From: Candidatus Krumholzibacteriota bacterium
Lineage (GTDB): Bacteria; Krumholzibacteriota; Krumholzibacteriia; JAJRXK01
Length of the DNA: 64,000 nucleotides
Assembly (NCBI GenBank): GCA_024276305.1
Contig: JAJRXK010000069.1
Span: 62,001-126,000, forward strand
Direction of reading: 5' to 3'
In this document: positions 24,242 through 32,900 of the stretch, piece after piece
How the letters are laid out: each line of letters opens with the position of its first letter
How positions within the stretch are numbered: the first letter of the stretch is position 1
Notes under the pieces: model-generated
Databases searched by the model: none
The model's input: only the letters and a program-made list of their open reading frames with translations
Told to the model about the DNA's origin: nothing
Translations under genes and position numbers: made by a program

Positions 24242-26050
24242 CTAGGCCCCGAGACGCTCCTTGAGGGCGGCCAACTCGTCGCGCAAACCCTGAGGCAGCT
24301 TGTCTCCGAATCTCGCAAGGTGCTCTTCGATGGAGGGCAGCTCGGCCTTCCAGGCCTCGGCGTCGACTTCCAAGAGAGTTGCCAGATCTTCGGGCTTCAT
24401 GTCGAGACCTTCGGTGTCGAGCGATCCCTCGGCCGGCAAGAATCCGATGGCCGTATCCCGAGCGTCCACCTTGTCATCGCAGCGCTCGAAGATCCACTTC
24501 AACACCCGGGCGTTGTCCCCGAAACCCGGCCACAGGAACTTGCCCTCGCTGCTCTTGCGGAACCAATTCACGTAGAAGATCCGAGGCATCTTGTCGCCAC
24601 CCGTCTCTCCCATTTCGAGCCAGTGGGCGAAGTAGTCTCCCATGTGATAGCCGCAGAAGGGCAGCATGGCGAAGGGGTCGCGCCGCAGTTCTCCCACCTT
24701 GCCCGCGGCAGCGGCGGTCTTCTCCGAAGATACGATCGATCCCAGGAACGTTCCGTGCTGCCAACTCCGCGCTTCGGTCACCAAGGGCTGAGTGGTGGCC
24801 CGACGGCCGCCAAAGAGAATCGCACTGATGGGCACACCCTTGGGATCCTCCCATTCGTCCGCGATCACCGGGCACTGCTTGGCGGGAGCGGTGAAGCGCG
24901 AGTTCGGATGGGCTGCCGGCCGGTCCGCACCCGGCTTCCAGGGCCGACGCAGCCAGTCCGTGAGTTCGGCTGGCTCGTCGTCGTACATGCCCTCCCAGTA
25001 GACATCTCCGTCCTTGGTGAGAGCGACATTGGTGAAAATGCAGTTCTCCTTCAGCGACTGCATCGCATTGTAGTTGCTTTGATCCGAAGTTCCGGGGGCC
25101 ACCCCGAAGAATCCCGCTTCGGGATTGATCGCATAGAGACGACCATCCTCACCGAACTTCATCCAGGCGATGTCATCGCCGATGGTCTCGGCCTTCCACC
25201 CCGGAATCGTCGGCACCAACATCGCCAGATTGGTCTTGCCGCAGGCCGACGGGAAGGCGGCGCAGATATACTTGTACTCGCCCTCGGGATTGGTGAGCTT
25301 GAGGATGAGCATGTGCTCGGCCATCCAGCCTTCGTCTCGCGCCTGCACCGAGGCAATGCGCAGGGCGTGACACTTCTTGCCCAGCAGAGCATTCCCCCCG
25401 TAGCCCGAACCGTAGGACCAGATCTCCCGCGTTTCGGGAAAATGCGTGATGTACTTGTGCTCCCCATCACAGGGCCAAGGCACGTCGGGCTTCTTCGGAT
25501 CGTCGAGAGGATAGCCCACCGAGTGCATTCCACGGACGAAGTCATCGCTGCCGCCGAGAACCTCGAGGACCTTGGATCCCACTCGGGTCATGGTGTGCAT
25601 GTTCACCACCACATAAGCGCTGTCGCTGACCATCACTCCGATCTTGGCGATGGGCGAACCCACCGGCCCCATGGAATAGGGGATCACGTACATGGTGCGC
25701 CCCTTCATGGATCCCCGGTAGAGGCCTCGCATCTTCTCCTTCATCTCCGCGGGGGCGGCCCAGTTGTTGGTCGGACCAGCGTCCTCTTCCCTCTCGCTGC
25801 AGATGAAGGTGCTGCCTTCGACGCGGGCCACATCCGCCGGATCACTCCGGACATAGAGCGAGTTCGGCCGCTTCTCGGGGCTGAGCCACATCGCCGTTCC
25901 CGAGTCGACAAGACCCTGCGCCAACTCCTGGTATTCCTCGGTCGATCCGTTGCACCAACGAATGTCGTCGGGCTCGCAGAGCGCCTTGGCCTCTTCGACG
26001 AAGGCCAAGACCTTCTCGTTGGTGGTCGGCGCGGTCTGAGTCATGGTCAT
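24242..26050 (-). CDS. pckG: Phosphoenolpyruvate carboxykinase (GTP)
   Basis: The 602-residue enzyme converts oxaloacetate and GTP to PEP, CO2 and GDP in gluconeogenesis. It carries GTP-class signatures: the P-loop region [20 protein letters not shown], the metal/substrate region VYWEGM, the [20 protein letters not shown] segment, and a C-terminal RCDD. Length is normal for the family (about 600). GAGGTGG lies just before ATG 26050; a second ATG two codons on (26044) is also possible. It stands alone, with a 230-bp leader region to the next gene that shows only weak short hairpins. Confidence 0.96.
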   Translation of the reverse strand: MTMTQTAPTTNEKVLAFVEEAKALCEPDDIRWCNGSTEEYQELAQGLVDSGTAMWLSPEKRPNSLYVRSDPADVARVEGSTFICSEREEDAGPTNNWAAPAEMKEKMRGLYRGSMKGRTMYVIPYSMGPVGSPIAKIGVMVSDSAYVVVNMHTMTRVGSKVLEVLGGSDDFVRGMHSVGYPLDDPKKPDVPWPCDGEHKYITHFPETREIWSYGSGYGGNALLGKKCHALRIASVQARDEGWMAEHMLILKLTNPEGEYKYICAAFPSACGKTNLAMLVPTIPGWKAETIGDDIAWMKFGEDGRLYAINPEAGFFGVAPGTSDQSNYNAMQSLKENCIFTNVALTKDGDVYWEGMYDDEPAELTDWLRRPWKPGADRPAAHPNSRFTAPAKQCPVIADEWEDPKGVPISAILFGGRRATTQPLVTEARSWQHGTFLGSIVSSEKTAAAAGKVGELRRDPFAMLPFCGYHMGDYFAHWLEMGETGGDKMPRIFYVNWFRKSSEGKFLWPGFGDNARVLKWIFERCDDKVDARDTAIGFLPAEGSLDTEGLDMKPEDLATLLEVDAEAWKAELPSIEEHLARFGDKLPQGLRDELAALKERLGA

Positions 26051-26281
26051 CTTCCACCTCTGTGGTGAATCTCGAATGCCAAAGCTTTCCGGAGCGGGCC
26101 CCAGCTGCGACCCCGTCGGCGGGAAAAGCGCGTGAAGCGAAACGCTATCAGCAACTCCCTCATCCCGCAAAGGATGGGCGTCCTCCGACACCTGATCCAT
26201 TGACACCAATGGCTCTGGCGGAGTCGAGGAAAGGCCGCAGCTTGTCGCTCCGGTCGAACTCCATCGCGGGGAATGGCCCTC

Positions 26282-28369
26282 TCAGCCCTTCATTTCCTCG
26301 ATCGCCGCATCGTAATCGAGGTCGAAGGGGGGCATTTCTCCGCCCCCATCGACCAGATAGTGCTTCATCCAACGGAGCAGACGCAGGCTGTAGTCCAACC
26401 GTCCTGCCGCCTTGCGATTTCCGTGCCCCTCTCCCGGGTACCACACCAGCCGCACCGGAGCCTCGGCCAAGTGCTGGTAGTAACGGTACATGATCATGCT
26501 CTGGGTCGGATGGACCCTGGGATCGGCCTTTCCGTGCAGGATCAGGAGGGGAGTGGTGCTGCCCCTGGCGTGGAAGATGGGGCTGCGCTCGCGGAAGAAG
26601 TCCCAGTCGTCGTAGACCTTCTTCGGGTATTGGTGCACCAGCTGCGACTCGAGGGGGATGTCAGTAGTCCCGAACTTGGCTATCTGTTCGCTGATCCCCA
26701 CGAACATCACCGCAGCCGCGTAGCGCTCGCTGTAGTAGGTCGCGCCCCAGGCCGTGGCGTAGCCGCCGTAGCTCCCTCCGGTGATCCCCACGCGATCCTC
26801 GTCCACCAGACCACCCGCCACCAGAGCATCGATCCCATCGACGACATCTTCGAATTCCGCCCCCCCGGGATCTCCCTGGCTCGAGAGACTGAAGTCCACC
26901 CCGCGCCCGGTGCTTCCCCGGTAGTTGGGGTAGAAGACGGCAAAGCCTTCGGAGGCCAGGAATTGCCCACCTCTCGAGTAGACTGTCTTCCATCCATCGC
27001 GCTCGTGCGATTCGGGTCCTCCGTGCACCACCACGACCAGCGGAACCCGCTCCCCCTCTTCGCGATGCAGAGGCTGCATCAGGATCCCTTCGATTCGCAG
27101 GCCGTCCCGAGCCTCCCATTCGAAGACCCTCTGCTCCGCCAATTCGATCTCCCCGAGCCAAGGGTTGGAGTCGGTGAGGCGCTCGAGGGCCTTTCCCACT
27201 CGCCCGGCAAAGAGCTCGGCCGGGTGGGTCGGCGCATCACCCACCGCGGCCAGAATCCGTCCATCGGCGGAGAGGTCGAAGGAGGTCAGGACCGGATGGT
27301 CGGCGGCCACCACCTCGCGGACCTTCCCTCCCCGGCTGCGAATGCGACCCACGAAGGAATGAGTCCCCCGGTCGGCCAGGAAGAGGAGATTCTGGGAGTC
27401 GATCCACCGCACGGCCCGCACCGCGCCCAGGAATTCCGGGCCCAGAATCATCTTGGGGGCCCCTCCGGTGGCGGGGGCCACCATCAGGCGACCCGCCGAG
27501 GGGTCATGGAGGTCCACCGCACCCACGAAGGCCACCTGCGATCCGTCCGGGCTCAGACGGGCTGCGCCCAGCTTGCCCTCGGTGTCGATATGACCCACGA
27601 AGCGGCCTGCCGCGGCATCCACCACCGCGAAGTGCCGGGCGACGTAGCGATCGTCGATGCGGGAGGTCGGCGCCACCGAGACCAGAAGGTGTTCTCCCGA
27701 AGGCGCCCATTGCAGGTCGGAGAGGTGGTCGTCGATCTCGACCCGGACGGGCTCTCCGGGCTCGGCCGAAGCGTCGTCCAGATCGACGTCCACCAGAAAG
27801 AGTTGGGTGGGCCGAGCCCGCTCCTCGTAGACCTCCATGTCGAAGCCCTTCTCTTTCAGGGCCTCCCGATCTTCGTCCTTCTTCTGCTTCGCCAGGAAGG
27901 CCACGCGACGACCCGAAGGGCCGAAGGCATAGTCGGAGATCTCCTCCGGCCACCGGACCAAGCGGCGCGACTCCCCTCCGGCGAGGGCGATCACATAGAG
28001 CGTCGGGTTCTCGTCATCGCCGCGCTTGGCCAAATAACCCAGGTATCGGCCGTCGGCGGTGAAACTCACGTGACTCACATGGACCTTGCCCACAACGAAG
28101 GCTTGGGTCCGTTGGGCTCGCCGGTCGTAGACATGGAGTTCGCGATCGACCGGCCCGTTCTCGTCGGACATCGGATCTCGAGGCACACTCAGGGTATAGG
28201 CGATGCGACCACCATCCGGAGACACCGCAACCGACGCGACATTCTTCAGCCGCGCCACATCCCAAGGATTCATCCCGCGACCATTCGCCATCGCGGGACC
28301 GAGAAGAAGAGCGATGAAGAGCGGAGCGCAGACGAGAGTTCGCCGGGGCAGAATCGGGCCTGGCCTCAT
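26282..28369 (-). CDS. S9 family prolyl oligopeptidase-like serine peptidase
   Basis: From ATG 28369 (GAGGT nine bases upstream) the product has 695 residues with a Sec signal peptide ending LLLGPAMA. Residues about 35-420 resemble the beta-propeller of acylaminoacyl-peptidases (VAVSPDGGRIAYTLSVPRD, LSPDGSQVAFVG). The C-terminal alpha/beta-hydrolase has the nucleophile elbow GGSYGGYAT (Ser about 533), HGKADPRVHPTQS for the Asp, and WYPGEGHGN for the His. It likely degrades peptides in the periplasm. It is followed on the same strand by pckG but separated from it by 231 bp. Confidence 0.92.
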   Translation of the reverse strand: MRPGPILPRRTLVCAPLFIALLLGPAMANGRGMNPWDVARLKNVASVAVSPDGGRIAYTLSVPRDPMSDENGPVDRELHVYDRRAQRTQAFVVGKVHVSHVSFTADGRYLGYLAKRGDDENPTLYVIALAGGESRRLVRWPEEISDYAFGPSGRRVAFLAKQKKDEDREALKEKGFDMEVYEERARPTQLFLVDVDLDDASAEPGEPVRVEIDDHLSDLQWAPSGEHLLVSVAPTSRIDDRYVARHFAVVDAAAGRFVGHIDTEGKLGAARLSPDGSQVAFVGAVDLHDPSAGRLMVAPATGGAPKMILGPEFLGAVRAVRWIDSQNLLFLADRGTHSFVGRIRSRGGKVREVVAADHPVLTSFDLSADGRILAAVGDAPTHPAELFAGRVGKALERLTDSNPWLGEIELAEQRVFEWEARDGLRIEGILMQPLHREEGERVPLVVVVHGGPESHERDGWKTVYSRGGQFLASEGFAVFYPNYRGSTGRGVDFSLSSQGDPGGAEFEDVVDGIDALVAGGLVDEDRVGITGGSYGGYATAWGATYYSERYAAAVMFVGISEQIAKFGTTDIPLESQLVHQYPKKVYDDWDFFRERSPIFHARGSTTPLLILHGKADPRVHPTQSMIMYRYYQHLAEAPVRLVWYPGEGHGNRKAAGRLDYSLRLLRWMKHYLVDGGGEMPPFDLDYDAAIEEMKG

Positions 28370-28419
28370 GGGATTCGAACCTCTGGAAAAATGGGAGGGA
28401 GGCGACGGGGGCCACGAAC

Positions 28420-29907
28420 TTAGCACACCGATTCGCGAAGGGTCTTCCAAAAGCTCTCCAAATGGCGCAATTCGGTGCGCGCATTGCCCACCGCCATTCT
28501 CAGGGCGTAGATCGTCCGGTCCCCGCGGCGGACTTCGGTGTGCGAGGTGAAGGACGATCCCGCCGCGTTGACCCGGGTCAGGATCCCCTCGTTGTGCTCG
28601 CGCAGGACCGACTCGTCCTTCAGACCGGCGGGCCGATGACGAAAGAGGACCGTGCTCATGGGAGTCGGGGCCACCCTCTCCCAATCCTCGGCGTCGTCGA
28701 TCCAATCAGCGAAGGTCGCAGCCAGGGCCACGTGCTTGCGCAGCAAGTTCTGAAGTCTCTCCAGCCCATACCATCGCAGCACGAACCAGAGTTTCAGCCC
28801 CCGAAATCGTCGGCCCAGGGCGGGGCCGTAGTCCATGAGATTCCGGGCGACATCGTCCTCCGGGGTCATGAGGTAAGGGGGGACCAGAGAGAGCGCCTCC
28901 CGCAGGATGTTCATGTGACGGCAGAAGAGCACGCTGCAGTCCATGGGCACGAAGAGCCACTTGTGAGGGTTCACCACCAAGGAATCCGCGCGGTCGGCTC
29001 CCTCGAGCACCCATCGATACTCGGGGACGATCGCCATCGGTCCCCCGTAGGCCGCATCGACATGGAGCCACAGTCCTTCCCGCTCACAGAGGTCGGCGAT
29101 GGCGGGGATCGGATCGACGCTGGTGGTGCTGGTCGTACCCGCGGTGGCCACCACCGCAATCGGAAGCCTTCCCCGGCGCCGATCCTCCCGGATCGCCTCC
29201 TCCAAGGCCTCCGGATTCATGCGGAAATCCCGGTCGACTTCGATCGTCCGACAGTGATCCAAGCCCATCCCCAGCAAGACCACCGCGCGCTGCACGCTCG
29301 AGTGGGCTTCCTCGCTGCAATAGACTCGCAGAGGAGGGAGGGCGCCGAGACCCTCGCTTCGAACTCGGCCTTCGGTGCCTCGGTGGCGAGCTGCGGCCAA
29401 CGCGGACAGGGTGCTCACACTCGCGGTGTCCTCGATGTGTCCGACGAAGTCTTCGGGGAGAGCCAGCCACTGCCGGAGCCAGTCGCAGGCCCGCAATTCC
29501 ACTTCGGTCACCGCCGGACCCGTCCGCCACACCATGCCGTTGACATTCAACGCCGCGGTCAGCGCTTCGGCCAGAATGCCCGGACCGCTGCCGGTATTCG
29601 AGAAGTAGGCGTGGAATCCCGGATGGTTCCATTGGGTGCATCCGGGAACGATGATCTCTCGAAAGTCAGCCAGGATCTCGTCCATGGAATCCCCGTGCTC
29701 CGGCCCGGCGAGGCTCAGACCTCGACTCAGCTCCCCCGGTTTCAGATCGGGGAGCACCGGATAGGACTCCACTCCGGCGATGAAGTCCGCGATCCAGTCG
29801 GAGACCTCGTGGGCGTAGCGACGCAGTTCTTCGGGGCTGAGATCCACAGCAGAACCAGGAGGCACGGCATCGTCCACGGCATGAGTTGAAGAACGAGGCC
29901 TCGTCAT
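28420..29907 (-). CDS. PLP-dependent aromatic L-amino acid decarboxylase family
   Basis: The 495-residue protein belongs to group II PLP decarboxylases (DDC/TDC type): WNHPGFHAYFSNTGSGPGIL near the N-terminus, SEEAHSSVQRAVVLLGMG (His stacking on PLP), LWLHVDAAYGG (Asp contacting the pyridine nitrogen) and NPHKWLFVPMD with the Schiff-base Lys. These enzymes release amines from aromatic or related amino acids; the substrate here cannot be fixed. It sits between the alpha-2-macroglobulin gene (24 bp) and the S9 peptidase gene (50 bp), all on the minus strand, so the three may be co-transcribed. Confidence 0.9.
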   Translation of the reverse strand: MTRPRSSTHAVDDAVPPGSAVDLSPEELRRYAHEVSDWIADFIAGVESYPVLPDLKPGELSRGLSLAGPEHGDSMDEILADFREIIVPGCTQWNHPGFHAYFSNTGSGPGILAEALTAALNVNGMVWRTGPAVTEVELRACDWLRQWLALPEDFVGHIEDTASVSTLSALAAARHRGTEGRVRSEGLGALPPLRVYCSEEAHSSVQRAVVLLGMGLDHCRTIEVDRDFRMNPEALEEAIREDRRRGRLPIAVVATAGTTSTTSVDPIPAIADLCEREGLWLHVDAAYGGPMAIVPEYRWVLEGADRADSLVVNPHKWLFVPMDCSVLFCRHMNILREALSLVPPYLMTPEDDVARNLMDYGPALGRRFRGLKLWFVLRWYGLERLQNLLRKHVALAATFADWIDDAEDWERVAPTPMSTVLFRHRPAGLKDESVLREHNEGILTRVNAAGSSFTSHTEVRRGDRTIYALRMAVGNARTELRHLESFWKTLRESVC

Positions 29908-29931
29908 TCTAAGGCGCGCCCGCCGGAACCG

Positions 29932-32900
29932 TCACCCGCCGATCTGCAGAATGCGGCTGGAGGAATGAGCCGCGCGGGTCGGGAGGTACATTCCCTCCAC
30001 CCGGGCCGGCTCGGCGCGGTAGGTACCCGGACGCTCTGCGATCAGCTCGTAGTCGAGGACATGGTCACCCGCCGGCAGAGAGTCGATGAAGAACTCGGTC
30101 TGCCACGATCCCACCTCCCGACGGGCTCTCAAAGTGCCGCCGGAATGGGGTCCACTCAGACGGTCCACCGCTTCGAAACCCGCGGGGCGAGGATCGCGCA
30201 CCCAGACGAAGTCCAGATCGTGGGTCGCGTGCAGCCGCAGACGAACCCGGATGCGTCCGCCCGAGGGAATGGGCTCGTCGTCGATCTTCTCCTCGACCGA
30301 TTCGTACCACCCTCCGAGAGTCCGGACCGGCCTCAGACGGCGGAGTTCACGTTCGAGGCGCAGGCCCGATCCGCCGGCGTCGATGGTCTGCTGACGGGAG
30401 AAGAGATTGGCTTCGAGGGAGACCCACACCGGACCCGCTCCCACCAGCTCCACATCGATCCGGTTGAGTCCGTCCTGCAGCGCCGAATTGGGAAGGGCCA
30501 GGCTCAGCTCGCCTCGGAGGACCTTCTCCGGGCTCAATTCGAGGCGCGCGATTTCCCTTCCCTGCTGGCGGAAGACCAAAGTGGAGCGAAGGGCGTTGCC
30601 CTGCCCCTGCCTCGCCGCGAAGGGAGCCAGGGCCAGAATCACATGGGCCGTCTCCCGGGTGCTCTTCCATCGATGGCCTTCGCGATTGAGCAGAAGCCAC
30701 CGCGCCACGGGCTCGGTCCAGGGCGAATCCGGACTCAGCTCCTCCAAGGCTTCGAGGACGAAGGCGGTGGTCTCGGCCGGACCGAAAGACCTCCAGCCCT
30801 CCGATGCATCCCTCCAGTAGAGGCTGCCGTCCTCGGCCTGTTGTCGATCATTGCCGAGGTGGCGGAGCAGATCGGTCGCGCGGTCCCGATGGCCCGCGGT
30901 GGCCAAGGCCATCGCAGTGAGGGCACGGGCCGCAGGGCTGAGTCGGTCTCGATCCTCGAAGAGCCTCTCCAACCATCGTCCCTCCGCTCCGCGGGGCGCC
31001 CAACTCCCATTCGGGGATCGGACCGCCTCCGCCCGGGCGATCGCGGCCAGAGCATAGGCCCGGGTGTCGGCCGCGATCCTCCGGCCCTGAGCATCGGCCG
31101 AGGCCAGGAGCTGTCGCAGGGCCTCGGTGCCCCGATCGAGCATCGACCCGTCACTCTCGCTTCCCAGCTCGCCCGCGATGGCCAGCGACCGCACCGCATA
31201 GGCCGTCATCTCCAGATTGGCCGGCCCCGACTCCCACCAGGACCAGGATCCATCCGCGTGCTGCAGAGAACGAATGCGATGCATCCCCCTCCGGACCTTC
31301 TGATCCAGATCGGGATCGACGGAATCCATGTCGAGGTGCAGAGACCGCCCGGCGGCGCGAACCGCCAAGGCCGGCACGAAGCGCGAGAGGGTCTGTTCGG
31401 TGCAGCCGTAGGGGAATTCGGCCAGGTAGGGAAGGGCCTGGAGGCAGCCCCCCAGCACCGAGGGAGTCACGTGCACCAGGGCCAGGTCCGCGGCCACTGC
31501 GCGCTCGGTCGGCAGGCGAAATTCCAGCCTGGCCTGAGCGGTGGGGCGCGGCTCGTCCACGATCTCCGCCCGCGGATCGGGGCGCAGCACCGCGTTGGCC
31601 ACGATCCGGAGAGGAGTTCCCCGGGCCAGGAGAGGCAGGTCGCGCGCCATCGCATCACTTCCCGCTGCGCTCCGCACTTCCACTTCCAAGCGTTGGGAGG
31701 CCGGCTGGAGGTCCACCACTCGTCCCCTCGAGTCCCTCTTCATCTCCAGCCGCGCCACTCCCGTGGGCACCTCGATCTCCCATTCCACCCGAGCCTGGGA
31801 TCGGGCCTCGATGCGGACCCGCCGCCGAGGCAGGGTGACGAGGGAGGTGCGCAACTCCACCTCGGCCTCGATGGCGGAGTCGGTCTCGTTGTGGGCGATG
31901 GCCCCGAGGGTCACCCGATCACCCTCCCGCAACCCTCGAGGAGACTGGAGGCGCACCATGACCGGAAGTCGGGCCCGAACGCTGGCCTCCCCCGTGCCCA
32001 CCCGGCTGTCGCCGTCCACCGCCACCGCCAGAGCTTTCCAGGTGGTCAGAGACGAAGAGAGCGGCACCTCCACGGTGGCCACACCCCGCTCATCGGTCCG
32101 CACTCCCACCGTCCACAGGGCGGTGCTCCGCCAGTCTTCGCGCAGGGTGGCAAGCTGCAGCCCACCCTCCTCCGGCGCCGGGGTCGACGCCAGCATTCCG
32201 ACGGAGTCCGCGGTCTTGAACTGGACTCCTTGGACTTGGCCTTCCCCCCGAGCCCGGAAGCCCAGATCTCCTCCGCCGGCCATCTCGGTCTCCATTTCGC
32301 CGTGGTCCCCCCCGAAGGCCTCCCGGTCTTGGGAGCTGAGATAGCTGTGCCAACCCTGTCCACGTTGGATCACCCACCGCGCGGGAAGAGTCGCCGGCAG
32401 AAAGCGCAGGAAGGTCGTCTCGACCGAGGGCAGATTCCGCGGAACGACCTCGAGGACCGCTTGGTCGACCACCGAGACCCCGAAGACCGTCTGCGTGGGA
32501 AGGCCGGAGGCATCGCGGGCCACCACTCGCAAGGTGGTCGTCTCGCCGGGTCGAGCCGTGGAATCGGCAAAGCTCAACTCGAGATCCAGGCTGCGATCGA
32601 CCTGAGGCGCGACGATCTTCAGGGTGGCCTCGCTCCACTGGTAGTCCCGAGCCGCCACCGCACGGACTTCGAAGGCCGGCCGTTGGCGATCGCCCACCGG
32701 CAGATCGACCCACTGGACCGTGCCTCGCATGCGCAGTACTTCGGCTTCCGCACCTCCGGCAAAACTGCGCGTGAGACGAAGGTCTCCCCCCGCCACGTCG
32801 CGCACCACCAGGAGGCGCAGACGGTCACCGGTGACCACCTCCGACTCGGCGATGAGCTGCAGGCCCTCGCCCCGATGCTCGATGTAGTGGGTCCGGGGAT

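Noticed and set aside
26197-26212. CCATTG-ACAC-CAATGG hairpin upstream of pckG
   Set aside because: The six-pair stem is weak, has no T-tract and is expected by chance at this size.
28360-28384. GGTTCGAATCCC on the minus strand, like a tRNA T-arm
   Set aside because: The bases around it do not form the five-pair T-stem and no acceptor, D or anticodon arm is present. It is the leader of the S9 peptidase gene.
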